Below are positions 1 to 10,216 of a stretch of DNA of 64,000 bases, in pieces. The number at the start of each line of letters is the position of its first letter. Within the stretch, counting starts at the first letter, position 1. The stretch is from assembly GCA_001466705.2 (NCBI GenBank), contig LATX02000078.1, positions 1,164,606-1,228,605 of the forward strand. Direction: 5' to 3'. The notes beneath the pieces were generated by a model. It saw nothing but the letters and a program-made list of their open reading frames with translations. It made no database searches and was not told where the DNA came from. This DNA comes from Moniliophthora roreri (Eukaryota > Basidiomycota > Agaricomycetes > Agaricales > Marasmiaceae). The position numbers and the translations under genes were made by a program.

Positions 1-1007
1 AGGCCGAAATTCAGCGCTTACAGCCGTAAATCGACTTACGAAGTTCCGGCAGGAAGTTGAACATTGCTGTCATGCGTCGGAGAGTTGTCGCAAGACGAGG
101 CTTTGATATCACGTTCTTGATGTGCGTATCGATTGTACGTCGTGCGGTTCGCCCGATTTTATCGATTGCCTAGCAAAGAGCAAGCATGTGTGAGGGGTTG
201 GAATATGATCTGGATACAGATTACATACTTTTTCGAGCTCTGACTCGGACGTTTCACCCACTGCATCGCTAGATGTAAATGCAAGATGGTTCATACTAAT
301 CAGTGGAAGCACAAGGTGTTGAGATATGATCTCCGAGCCTAGCTTGTGTCCAACAGAGCAACTCTCCCACCGCCACTTGAAACTGTCGCATTCAAGTTCG
401 AAAGCAAGATCCTGGAAGTTGGCCTAATTAGTTATCCGTGACGCAGGTGGCATGCTGGGTGTTACCGACAGAATACCTCGAATCTACCACTTCAAAGGTG
501 ATGTCAGTCACACCCCCCAAGGTATGAGCGTTCGCCAGTGTCTTTAGCGTATTAATTCTCCATTCCTCTTCTTCATCTCCTGGAATGGAATGATCCGCTT
601 CCAAGCCGTTGCATGCTCTCCAACGGCGAGCAAACTGATTACTACTCAACACTTTATCATGTTAGACATAGGAAAGGGGGGACCCATTTTCTGGGACACT
701 TGCTGAATGACGCATACCTTCTGCCCACACGGATTTTGTATCAGTTATGACCACAAGACATGATATATCAATCGTTGAGGACCAAAACTTCTACGATCGA
801 AGAGGACACCTGTCATTCGCGAGGAACCATTTTTCGAGGGAAAAAAGGACAAACGAAAAGGTACGGAGTTGAGGTAGAGTTTCTGGTTCCACTTTTGGCA
901 AGCCATTCTTTGCTGAGAAGGAGTTTTGAGTGTTCCTACAAGGTACGCTTCAATATTAGATGTTTACTACGCGGCGTATGAACGTCAACCTCGGAAAATT
1001 GTTCCAT
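1..1007 (-). CDS. XLF/Nej1-like non-homologous end-joining factor (partial at left edge)
   Basis: Likely the XLF (Nej1/NHEJ1) factor that supports ligase IV-XRCC4 when DNA double-strand breaks are joined in the nucleus. The spliced reading gives exons near 1007-990, 935-855, 790-718, 651-about 467, about 422-227 and 171 down to the edge. The head domain shows the family pattern: a PYLFKF strand, then LVVITDTKSVWAEVL, then KWRWES, then SEIISQHLVLPL, which aligns with the SLVSQHLIRPL segment of human XLF. A basic helical stretch follows. An in-frame TGA lies at 11-13, but the bases before it read GTAAGCG, a good donor. The homologues are longer, so the gene probably continues beyond the window. 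The donor near 466 and the first exon are the least certain. It faces the FHA/G-patch gene across about 105 bp. Confidence 0.72.
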
Positions 1008-1111
1008 TGCCGCTGGAGCAGAATCGCCGACGCAGCCTGAGTAATATTCACTCGGAAAAAGAGCTTCTTGAAAAGTTTGAACCAGTAACAACGACGAGAA
1101 CAAGAACTGTG

Positions 1112-2458
1112 ATGGTGGTCCGTGCGCAAGTCGAATCTGACAAAGGCGGCCGCGGCATTTCTTCTTCAAACGACCATCTCATCTCAAAAAGCCTCTGGAT
1201 AGACAAAAACAGTCGTGGTATGGCTTTCTATTTCCTCAAGAGAGGGTTCTATTGTTCTACAAAGATGGAAGTTGAATGTTCACTTTACAGGATACGCTGG
1301 GAAGTTCTTTTTCGTGACATGGAACCTGGAGAACTACATGAAACCTCGGAGTCATCTCTTAATAGCACACCTTGCGACTACACTTACGACAGATCATATG
1401 AATGGCCATGGGATACCACTTCTCAGGCAGAATCCGACCTACAGGCACCTCTTTTGAATACCGAAGCAATGACAAGGTCGAGCACAAACAAACGCACCGA
1501 ACCTGCCATTCGGCTTCTCGTGACGCATACACGTATCCTCCCCAAACTACATCGCATAGCGCTATTGGATGGTTTCGAAGAAGTTCACCTTGGTCGAGAT
1601 TCGGCAGCAAACGCCTCCTTTCCCAAAATCCGGCTCAAGGAGATGGAAGTTTCAAAGCTTCACGCGACCATCTACTGGGACAAGACGTGGAAAAGATGGG
1701 GTGTAGTAGACATGGGCTCCAAGCATGGAACTTTTCTGCGATCTGTGGTCAGCAGTTCGAATGAGCTGGATGTGCGAGGAACGAGATTGTCTGCCCCGAA
1801 GACTGCAAGCATTCCAAGACGGCTATGCCATCTGGACGAGCTTACTATTGGAAGTACCACATTTGTCGTACATATCCATGAAGATGGTCTGCCGTGTGAG
1901 GGATGTTCGCCTAGTCAAACTGGCAATGAAATACCTCTTTTCCCATCGCCAAAAACTCGTACCATGACGAGGGTTGAAGGTAGTGCTCAAACGCAGAACG
2001 TCAAAGTCCCCGGTCAGCGAAGCTCCAAGACTGCCTTATCGCAATTGAGGCGCCAGCTGCTCACACGGCATGACAGAGATGACCCAACCGCCTCAACCGG
2101 GGCTCAACGTTATGTGGACCGTTCAGCACGGCGTCGAGCTCTATATCCTTCGTCACATTCCGACACACCTGGAATTGCGACTCCACCAACTACATCATCT
2201 ACATCATCATGTTACCAAGTTGCCGACGTGGAGCCATCTGAGCCCGTCGCTAGGCAGCCGGTGCCTTTACCTGCATCGAATCTCGGGCATAAACTGCTGG
2301 TAAAACAGGGATGGATGCCGGGAACATCGCTTGGTATGACAGATGAGGGTCGCATCGATCCCTTGGACGTGAAGTTTAACAATCATCGAGCGGGACTAGG
2401 GTTGGCAAACGCTGGATCTGAGTCGCAGCGGGGATGGTCCGAGCATCGAGTGCGCTGA
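1112..2458 (+). CDS. FHA and G-patch domain protein, AGGF1-like
   Basis: Nuclear RNA-processing type protein related to AGGF1. From the ATG at 1112 it has 448 residues. An acidic stretch with YEWPWD precedes an FHA domain (about residues 135-235: HLGRD, then SKLHATIYWD, then GSKHGTFL), which binds phosphothreonine peptides. Directly after it comes HIHEDGLPCEGC, the Cys pair found in the same place in AGGF1. A Ser/Thr-rich linker leads to a C-terminal G-patch (GHKLLVKQGWMPGTSLG to HRAGLGLA), the class that activates DEAH helicases. The open frame extends 5' to a TTG at 926, but that part overlaps the first exons of the divergent XLF-like gene, so the ATG at 1112 is preferred. An unseen 5' intron is possible. 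The OCRE-like repeat of animal AGGF1 is not recognisable. Confidence 0.8.
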   Translation: MVVRAQVESDKGGRGISSSNDHLISKSLWIDKNSRGMAFYFLKRGFYCSTKMEVECSLYRIRWEVLFRDMEPGELHETSESSLNSTPCDYTYDRSYEWPWDTTSQAESDLQAPLLNTEAMTRSSTNKRTEPAIRLLVTHTRILPKLHRIALLDGFEEVHLGRDSAANASFPKIRLKEMEVSKLHATIYWDKTWKRWGVVDMGSKHGTFLRSVVSSSNELDVRGTRLSAPKTASIPRRLCHLDELTIGSTTFVVHIHEDGLPCEGCSPSQTGNEIPLFPSPKTRTMTRVEGSAQTQNVKVPGQRSSKTALSQLRRQLLTRHDRDDPTASTGAQRYVDRSARRRALYPSSHSDTPGIATPPTTSSTSSCYQVADVEPSEPVARQPVPLPASNLGHKLLVKQGWMPGTSLGMTDEGRIDPLDVKFNNHRAGLGLANAGSESQRGWSEHRVR

Positions 2459-2900
2459 AGAGTTGATTGGATGGGCCGGTAGTACCGCTCTGGTCGTTGC
2501 GATAGCTGATGCACTGGTAATGGATTGGTGATGTACAATACAGTAATGTATAGTAATGTACAGTAATGCACCTATTAAGGCATAAGAATGATGGACTTAT
2601 CAACACGAGGCATACAATGCCAACCAATGCCAGCCAATGGCCACGAACCTTTACGTATCTCCTCGCGGTCAGTCACAATGTCAAGTCGCGAATTGTGACG
2701 CGGTTGAAATTTCTGTTCACGATCACGTGTACAAAAGTTGAAAGGCGAAGCGAGCTCAAGATTTCAGGTTCAGACCGTGACATCGACGTCGACGACCTTG
2801 GTTGTACTATCCTCCCTCCTATCCCTTCTACTCCCACAATCCCTATAATCCCTTTCTCTTTCCTCGTCAATCTCCAGCTACATATTCAATTAACCCTTCC
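2459..2900. other. Intergenic gap with a short tandem repeat
   Basis: Gap between the FHA/G-patch gene and the cyclin gene, probably 3' and 5' untranslated sequence. The only structure seen is a 10-base unit (CAGTAATGTA and variants) repeated three times at 2541-2570, just after the stop of the upstream gene. A pyrimidine-rich tract at about 2805-2900 precedes the cyclin start, as is common at fungal promoters. Confidence 0.6.
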
Positions 2901-4734
2901 ATGGCCACCAATCACATTCGCGTATGTTCAACCCTTTTCCTTTCCCCTACCTCTTCCTCGTCCTTGGTTTATCTTTATAATATCTGAAATCTCACAGCAG
3001 ATGCCTCAACGCGTACGCACAGGTGCTCAACGTGGCAAGGCCGATGAAAATGCTACAGCGAAACACCTTCGTCAACCATCGTCAGGCATAGCATTACCTG
3101 CTCGTATCATTCAGAAAGACGTCGGCGGCCCGAAGGCTACTCTCATTAGACCTGCTTTGGGCGAGGTGACTACGACAGCAGTAAATAGAAAGGTACGTTT
3201 TCATTCTCTTTTCGCCCATTTGTATTCTGACAAGTTCAACCTTCCTACCTTAGGATAACAAGAACAACGGCAAAGAAAAGGAAGAAGTCGGTCTCAAACG
3301 CGGTCGTTCAGACTCGAGTGCAAACGCCGTTCAGCGAGTCCCACTAGGACCCGGTCGTAGCCAAGCCGCTCCTCCAGTCGCCAACGTGGTGCCTGTTCGC
3401 GCACCCCTCTCTCGCGCCACTCGCCCCCTCGCCTTGAACAACACTCGACAACTCTCACGGGCGGCAACAGGTGCTTTTGTTGTTCATGAAGATGCTTTAG
3501 CGGCCAACGACCAGGAAGATGTTGAAATGGACGTTGAAGATCTCCCCATCACCTCCCAGACCGAGGAAGTGCAACCACCGTCAGAACGCGTCGTCGAGAC
3601 TGCGCCGATACAAATACATGAAGACATAGAGGATGAGATGAACGTTGTTGACGACATTGACAGCGACGATGAAGTACAAGAGGAAAATGAACCACAGCAA
3701 ACGAAATCACCCAGAGTGTGGCCTGACATGGCGACCGAACACCGTTTGAGGTGTGAAAGGGACGTTCAGGCTATTCGTGAGGTCTTTGATGATGGGGAGG
3801 AGCCATTCGACCCAACGATGGTGTCCGACTACGCGGAGGAGATTTTTGAATACATGGAGAGCCTTGAGGTTCGTATTCTTCTCGGCTATCATACATCTAA
3901 TTCTGATTTCGCGTATCAGGCGAGCATGATGCCCAAGGCTAACTACATGGAAGCCCAGACAGAACTTACCTGGCAGATGCGCTCGATGCTTGTCGACTGG
4001 CTAATCCAGATCCACCTCAAATACCACATGTTACCCGAAACCTTATGGATAGCAATCAACATCATGGACCGTTTCCTCTCCGAACGCGTCGTCTCCACCA
4101 TCAAACTTCAGCTCGTCGGCGTCACCGCAATGCTCATTGCCGCCAAGTATGAAGAGATCATGGCACCTTCAGTCGAGGAATTCGTCTTTATGACAGAGCA
4201 AGCGTATACGAAGGACGAGATCCTCAAGGGAGAGCGCATCATCCTGCAATGCCTCGACTTCCAGATTTCCCACTACTGTTCACCATACAGTTGGATGCGA
4301 AGAATCAGCAAAGCTGACGACTATGACTTGCAGACAAGAACCTTGGGCAAATTCTTGATCGAAGTAACATTACTCGATCATAGATTCCTCCGGGCAAAGT
4401 CTAGTTTAGTGGCAGCAGTCGGGATGTACAGTGCACGGACGATGCTTGGTGGTGACTGGGTGAGTTGCTGAAGATTTCTAATCCTTCTGAAATTTGTGCA
4501 CGTGACTAATATTTTCTGCAGAACGACGCATTCGTCTTCCACTCTGGCTACACCGAAGAGCAGCTGCTGCCTGGTCACCAGCTCATTGTCGAGAAGCTTG
4601 CCGAGCGAAGCTTCCCCAAGCTTTACCTATGGAAGAAGTACTCGAACAAGAAGTTCCTCAAAGCTTCCACCTTTGCTGTCAAATGGGCAAGGAATCAGCT
4701 CTCCGGCTTGAGCGACGATGAAGCTCAGAGCTAA
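2901..4734 (+). CDS. B-type mitotic cyclin
   Basis: Cyclin B, the activating subunit of the mitotic CDK1 kinase. Exons are 2901-2921, 2998-3192, 3254-3868, 3920-4459 and 4522-4734, giving about 527 residues. The N-terminal part carries a destruction-box-like RPALGEVTT (3150-3176), the signal for APC/C-driven proteolysis, and then an acidic linker. The cyclin box follows: MRSMLVDWLIQIH, then LPETLWIAINIMDRFLS, then LVGVTAMLIAAKYEE. The second cyclin fold ends in LYLWKKYSNKKFLKAS. The segment 3869-3919 (GTTCGT to TATCAG) is open in frame but 51 bases long. It splits the conserved EYMESLE / NYMEAQTELTW block, so it is read as an intron. Start chosen because the first exon is in phase and the family begins with such a short exon. 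Confidence 0.92.
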
Positions 4735-5475
4735 GGACTCTACACGTACGGTTCACTTACTGGTTTTATATGTTCCGCATCTCTGTACAACAGGAATCAT
4801 CATCATCGTCATCATCATCAACATCATTCCCCCTCCCTCCATGTCTCTCGTCTTTTGTTCGCATCTCTCATTCATCAGTCACTACAATCATCTGCAGTTT
4901 TCATACATCTTTCATATTTTTACTTTTATCTCTACATCCTTTTGTTGGCAATCTCATTTTGTTCCACTATTTCATTCTGATCATTTATCACCCATATGTC
5001 TGCGTATGTCTTCGTTGCTTTCATTGCTGTCGTATGCTTGCCTCGTCTCTCAATCTCGAAATGATGTCTATGGTCATTGTCGTGTTGAGAGGTGCCTAAA
5101 ACTTTTTAAAAGAGCACCTCGACTTCCCTCTGATTTCCAGAGTGTTTTATTATCCTATTTGCTCTCCATGCACTCATTCGTTCTATGAACGCTCGTTTCC
5201 TTCACATCTGTACATATTAAAAACTCGTATGTGCCGTGCACGTATACGCTGTACACGGTATATCTCCGCAGGTCCGTCCCTCAATGTTATTTATAGATAA
5301 GCATACAATACAATGGTTCTTGCTTCAAAGAGACAACCTTTGATTGAAAGGCGAGATTGAGGGGCGTGTTCTCGGGTGTTCGCCGCCATGAGTCGCGAAG
5401 ACAAACTAGATTCCAGATAGTGACTGTTAGAATGCGACGGGGAATGTAGTCCATTTAGAATAGGTACTGACGTGT
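4735..5475. other. Intergenic / cyclin 3' UTR
   Basis: No gene recognised. The start is T- and C-rich with a CAT/CAA trinucleotide run at about 4797-4828, as expected of the cyclin 3' untranslated region. The open frames here are low-complexity Ser/Phe/His translations of that tract. Confidence 0.6.
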
Positions 5476-6487
5476 TTACACGAATAAGGAGCATGGGAGA
5501 GGGCCAACGATCTTGAAAGTATGTACACCTCGCACGGCATAGCCACGGAACGTAACAGGTGTAGCTGCTTCTGGACCTGAATATGGTGGGTGTAGAGTGA
5601 CAGAGCCTACTCCACGATCAGCAGACGATACGACCAGTGTGTTTGAAGGGACGCACCAGCCAGGCACTTCGTCTCGTTAAGAGAGGTGAAGTCGTAGGAA
5701 TGTTGCGCGCAAATAAGATACTCTGCGAACCTGTCAGTGTTTCTGTGAGCATAATCGCACAGAAATTTGGGACCAAACAAACCATGGTTGACTCAAGTTC
5801 CGATGCTTTGATACGTGGAAAGAGGGTATCCAGCTTCTTCTTCAGATACTTCCCGGAAAGTTGCATCCAACACGTTCGATATAGCATAATCGTAGTTCGG
5901 GCCGTTACTGCTATTCGCCGGAATAAATATCTCGACGCTGGTATCGGGACCAAATTGGCTATCTTGCCAATAAGACTGTCAACTGCTATGAACTTTCATC
6001 ATGTCGTCAGTAGCGAATTTCTACAGACCAGTCGCGCGTACTTACCGTTTGTATAAAAACGGAGACGAATTATCGACACGCTTGACATTCGGCACCTCGA
6101 TCTTGGCTTCCTGAAAGCTCTCGAAGCTGAGGAACGGTGGACCCGCGTCTGCTTCTCTTCCCAACTCCAAGAAAACAGGCAGCTCCTCAGTTGCCAATGC
6201 AGGAAACTGAGCGAGGTCCGGAGGCAGAATGGCTCTCACTTCTCGGTATTTCGCTGGGACCAACTACATTGGAAGTGAATCAGTGGCACGGATACCTAGA
6301 ATTGCCAGTAAACATTTACCGAGTACGCCGACTCTGAAGGGACACCGACGATAACGAATGTGACATTGTAGGTGCCGATAATTGCAGCAGGAAAGCTGTC
6401 ACTTAAGGCCGCATTGCAGAGAACTCGCACTAGCAAAAATGTGAAGGATACTGTTGGGAAGAACATCATGGGAATGGTGACCAGCAA
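5476..6487 (-). pseudogene. Secreted acetoacetate-decarboxylase-like protein, probably decayed
   Basis: The N-terminus reads as a signal peptide (hydrophobic stretch after MLVTIPMMFF). A 53-base intron follows, then an ADC-like core: AKYREVRAILP, then FLELGREADAGPPFLSFESFQ, then SPFLYKR. Downstream exons give FGPDTSVEIFIP, AISNVLDATFREV, QPWFAEYLICAQHSYDFTSL and GGSVTLHPPYSGP up to the stop at 5476. Introns with clear branch points join the last pieces. Two lesions remain. An in-frame TGA at 5979-5981 follows the second intron. A missing base near 5798-5802 breaks the frame between the YQSIG and SQPWF segments. No splice choice found repairs both. It is either a recent pseudogene or carries sequence errors. 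The family assignment is from motif pattern only, and the substrate is unknown. Confidence 0.5.
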
Positions 6488-6977
6488 GATTTCAGTATCA
6501 GATATACTGAAACTGATGCGAGCGAAATCACAAGCGATTTGTCTTGTGTAGTCGGAGGAAATAAGAGATCGACGGTTGGATTCACCACAGCATTATTTCG
6601 GGCAAGATTAATATCAGAAGAGCTTTCTTGGAATTAGCACGGAATGGCTACGCATCGAAGAGGGTGTCCACAGAAACCTGAGCAAGTTCATAACTCTCGG
6701 TGGAGCAATTTCTGACGACTAGAGCTGTTCGTAGCGTTTTCGTGAAGACTCGAGGTTGCCCATTCCAGACGCTATCCACAGCAATCCCGCCAAGTCTGCT
6801 AACATAACTTCAAGACGTTGCGATTAACAGTTTAACAACATCTGCTAGGACTCCAATATGTGGATAACAGCTGGTTGTCACAGAACGATCATGGTGAAGA
6901 AGAAGCAAGTCTAGTAGAATTGACGTCGAATCAATATCCAATAAAAGCAATAAGTGGCTTGCCATCAGCCTAAATGA
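6488..6977. other. Intergenic gap without recognisable gene
   Basis: About 490 bases between the decayed decarboxylase-like gene and the molybdopterin-synthase subunit. No open frame with family-like sequence, no RNA gene and no repeat were seen. It should contain the 5' region of the left gene and the 3' UTR of the right one. Confidence 0.5.
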
Positions 6978-7256
6978 TTACCCTCCTGACACTGGGCATA
7001 TCACTGCAACTTGCTCGCCACCTTTCAAGGTAACTTCAACTGGGTTATCGATCATTTCTTCGTCCACGCTCCATTGACTGGTCTCCAAGATCTTCCCTAG
7101 GCCCGTATCAGGATAGCGCGATGTGAGGAGATCAGCAAGAGAATTGAGAGGAAAGTCTTTCTCGGGTAGGGTGATGCGTTCTTCGGTACGATTCGTGGCA
7201 GTAGATGCTGCAGCGAAATAGAGCAAAGTTATCTCGGCTGATTCGGATGAGGCCAT
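6978..7256 (-). CDS. Molybdopterin synthase small subunit (MoaD/MOCS2A-like)
   Basis: Sulfur-carrier subunit of molybdopterin synthase, which turns precursor Z (cPMP) into molybdopterin for enzymes such as nitrate reductase. The uninterrupted 92-residue frame has the ubiquitin-like MoaD pattern: an initial beta strand (ITLLYFAAAS), a central LADLLTSRYP helix, NPVEVTLKGGEQVAVICPVSGG at the end. The chain stops right after the Gly-Gly pair that becomes the C-terminal thiocarboxylate. The ATG at 7256 is the one that gives the usual length. The open frame runs further upstream, but that part overlaps the thiamine pyrophosphokinase 5' region. It lies head to head with that gene, 70 bases between the start codons. 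Confidence 0.9.
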   Translation of the reverse strand: MASSESAEITLLYFAAASTATNRTEERITLPEKDFPLNSLADLLTSRYPDTGLGKILETSQWSVDEEMIDNPVEVTLKGGEQVAVICPVSGG

Positions 7257-7326
7257 GACTGTGCGTGGTAGTTTGATTGCAAAAAAGGTCAGGCATTTGC
7301 CGAAGAAGCCCTTCATCGACACTCTC

Positions 7327-8269
7327 ATGACTATCGCTGCTTCTAAAAACTGGTCCGTAAACTTTCTTGGCTCACACGAGGAATCCCACAAGCAAGTTCT
7401 CGTCATTCTCAATCAGCCCTTCTCCTTTCACCTTCTCAAACGTCTCTGGGACTCGACTCACTGGCATTGCTGTGCAGATGGAGGTGCCAATCGCCTCTTC
7501 GAGGTGACTGCAGGGAAAAAGACGTAGGTCAACAGCTATCTTTCTTCTATTTCACTTTCCTTTTCCCCAGATTTATCCCAGACTTGATCAAGGGCGACCT
7601 GGACTCGTTGAGGTACGATGTCCAGCAACACTATTCTGCGCTGGGAGTGCCGGTTATCAAGGACCCGGACCAAGACTCCACAGACCTCATGAAATGTATT
7701 GCTTCCCTGCAGGAGAAAGAGAAGCAGGATGGTCAACAAGTATGCTGAACACCCCAACCCGAGCACTGATGCTGATATTCATTAGTACGACATCATTATA
7801 TTGGGTGGATTGGCCGGTCGCCTTGACCAGACTGTTCACCTCTTGTCGTTCCTGCACAAACTACGCAAATCCAGAGAGGGGGTTTTCGCTGTTACTGATG
7901 ATAACCTTGGTTGGGTACTTGATAGTGTATGTTTCTAGTTGGTCTTTCAAGACTCATTATAACCACACCGTATAGGGCGAACATTCCGTAGCGATAGACC
8001 ACCAAGCGTTAGGGCCGACATGCGGTTTGCTGCCAGTCGGAATTGACTCGACCATACTGTCAACATCCGGCTTGAAGTGGAATCTAAGTGAGATCCTCAA
8101 AGCTTATTATGTTTCCTCGTGTTACTCAATGCGATATTTACCAGCCGATCATCCTTCATCCTTCGACGGATTGATGTCGACTTCGAACCATCTGGTGCCC
8201 GGTCAAGATGTATGGATAAAGACGTCCAGACCAATCTGGTGGACGGTAGAACTCAGACCATGTACGTGA
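7327..8269 (+). CDS. THI80: Thiamine pyrophosphokinase
   Basis: Transfers pyrophosphate from ATP to thiamine, giving thiamine pyrophosphate in the cytosol. Five exons (7327-7523, 7571-7739, 7786-7926, 7976-8087, 8145-8269) with introns of 46-57 bases join in frame to 247 residues. Family motifs appear in order: VILNQPF, CADGGANRLFE, DLIKGDLDSL, DQDSTDLMKC, ILGGLAGRLDQTVHLLS, then the C-terminal domain with TDHPSSFDGLMSTSNHL and PIWWTVELR. The Asp residues of GDLDS and DQDSTD are the metal and ATP ligands. An in-frame ATG at 7255 would add 24 residues but overlaps the start of the divergent molybdopterin gene, so 7327 is preferred. Confidence 0.93.
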
Positions 8270-8415
8270 CGAAAGATACCAGTTCAAGGAGTTCGATATC
8301 AAGTAGAGATATAGATTATACTAATTAGATTGCTGCTATTCAACTTACAACTAGCTATTGAGCCGAGGGTGTTTGTCTATGCAGTATAGTCTATTCTATT
8401 AACAACAATCTGTGT

Positions 8416-9705
8416 CTAAAATCTACGAGATGCTATACAGCCGGCATCAAACTGCACATCAGAATTGCTGAGGTGAAGACTAAGTATCGGATATTGGCCT
8501 CTGATAGGGAGAAAACTTGCCTTCATTCGATCGTACACCTCACTGGTATACTGTGAAGCCAAACTTGGCATAGACGCCCGAACGACATCCAACCTTTTAC
8601 ATCCAGGTAATCGATTCCTCACTTCTGTTTCGTACGTCCCGTTGTCATCCATAACCACAGTTGTTTTACAACTGCCACCCAAAGATGTAAGCAAAGAGTT
8701 CAAGGCAACCCAGTCGTCAGACTCGGCGAGTTCGTACGAACCAACGCGCAACAACACATTTTCAATTGTAGCCTTACTCTGCGACGCAGACAATAGGATT
8801 GCATGTACCGTTTTGAGGGTAGAAGATCCGTTACAGTTGAGGTAAATGCTTTTCAAGGAGCCGTGTTGGCTGAGGTCGAAATCGGCTGGAAGTGCAAGCG
8901 TCGGCATTGCGAGCAATGGGATATAAAGTAATCACCTACAGGGGTCTGTTTTCCATTGATAGAGGAACAGCATCAAGTCCTCGAGCCTGTTTCTACATGC
9001 CTGCAGGTACTTCCTAAACGCCGGGACGCTGTTTTCCGTCACCCGGAAGACGCGCATCACCGATGGAACGGGGATATGCTCATGAGCTAGAAGCCAGTTC
9101 ATGAGCGCTTCCGTTGCAAGAGACGGGAGGTCTAGTTTCAGCGCTCGAACGCTCTTGGGAAGGATGACCGCATTCGAATCAATATGTAAATCATGGCGGT
9201 GATGCCCGTAGAACAGTACTGTCTCCAGATCTGGAAACGAACATATAAACTGTACGTCGGCGGCCAGTGAACGACGGAATAACGTGGATTCGAAGAGAGC
9301 GAGGGATGTGATGGACCGAAAGGTGGTCGTAAACCGCTGCCGAACATCTGCGGATAGCTGTACACCGTGACAAAAGATCCTAAGGGTCCGGAGAGGGATG
9401 TATTCTGGTAAGGCGGAAACCAATGTTTTCAGCCAAGTATCCGGGGAGTCCGGGAGAAGATGTAATGATAGCTCCTGCAAAAACGGTATGATGGTGATAG
9501 TCAAGGATGGGTTGGTTGAGCAGAGCAGAGCAGGAAAATTCTTCGTCCGAAAATTGGAGAGTTCGACAACTGTAAACAGGTGGTACCTGCTGGCCCCATA
9601 CCAGGCTCTGCATACCAAGCCGCAAGTTAAGAGGGTGATAATGTCAGAGTGACAGTGATCAATAACGTAGTCAATGCACTCTGGTGGAAGACTGAGGGAA
9701 GACAT
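8416..9705 (-). CDS. F-box protein, paralogue 1
   Basis: Probable substrate-recognition subunit of an SCF ubiquitin ligase. Two exons, 9705-8940 and 8885-8416, with a 54-base intron, give 411 residues. The N-terminus (LPPECIDYVIDHC, then CGLVCRAWYGASRYHLF) is the F-box-like helix pattern common in large agaricomycete families. The rest alternates short hydrophobic strands and helices in an LRR-like way (FPDLETVLFYG, VRALKLDLPSL, LKSIYLNCNGSS). It is a tandem paralogue of the gene at 10217-11413, with the same order of motifs and an intron in the same place before DFDLSQH. The target is unknown. Confidence 0.8.
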
Positions 9706-10216
9706 GGTGGGGGACCAATATTATATTTTTTTCAGTACCTTTATAAGGTCAGTATGAGCTTATTCTGTCCCGAATATTCCACAGATTACAATTCACTTGC
9801 CCGAATTACGTTCAAATACCTGCGGTCACTCTGATACAAGCGATTGACAGATTTGAGACCGAGGTAGTGCACGAGGAGTGTCTACTCCAGGGGGTAGCGT
9901 GTGCCGCGGATAGATTCAGTTAGTACTTCGCAAGTGGTCGGTGCGGACATTAACACTCACTACATTGCAGGGCCTAGATAGTATATCCATGCCTCAAGCT
10001 GGAGTGAGAAACATGAAGCGAAGGATCGAGACTTCTGCTATGCTCGTTACGTACAACGAGACTTGCACCAGCTTGAACGATGCCGATCAGGCGGAATCCA
10101 AACACAGGATCAGCTATCCCGATTATATGAATATAATAATCAAGCATTTATACATCGATGCCAATGTGGTATCCTACTCGGAAGGTTAGAAACGCTGTAG
10201 GAGCGACAGTTGAATA
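9706..10216. other. Gap between the F-box paralogues
   Basis: Upstream region of F-box paralogue 1. Short plus-strand open frames here have no family-like sequence. A TATA-like ATTATATTTTTTT run lies at about 9719-9731, shortly before the start of the minus-strand gene. Nothing else seen. Confidence 0.4.

Noticed and set aside
926..1111. 5' part of the open frame of the FHA/G-patch gene, from a TTG at 926
   Set aside because: It overlaps the divergent XLF-like exons, starts without ATG and has no family-like sequence.
4718..5188. 156-codon plus-strand open frame after the cyclin
   Set aside because: It overlaps the cyclin stop and translates a T/C-rich 3' UTR into Ser/His/Phe low complexity.
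5618..5953. 111-codon minus-strand frame inside the ADC-like gene
   Set aside because: Composition is not protein-like and a different frame of the same DNA carries the family motifs.
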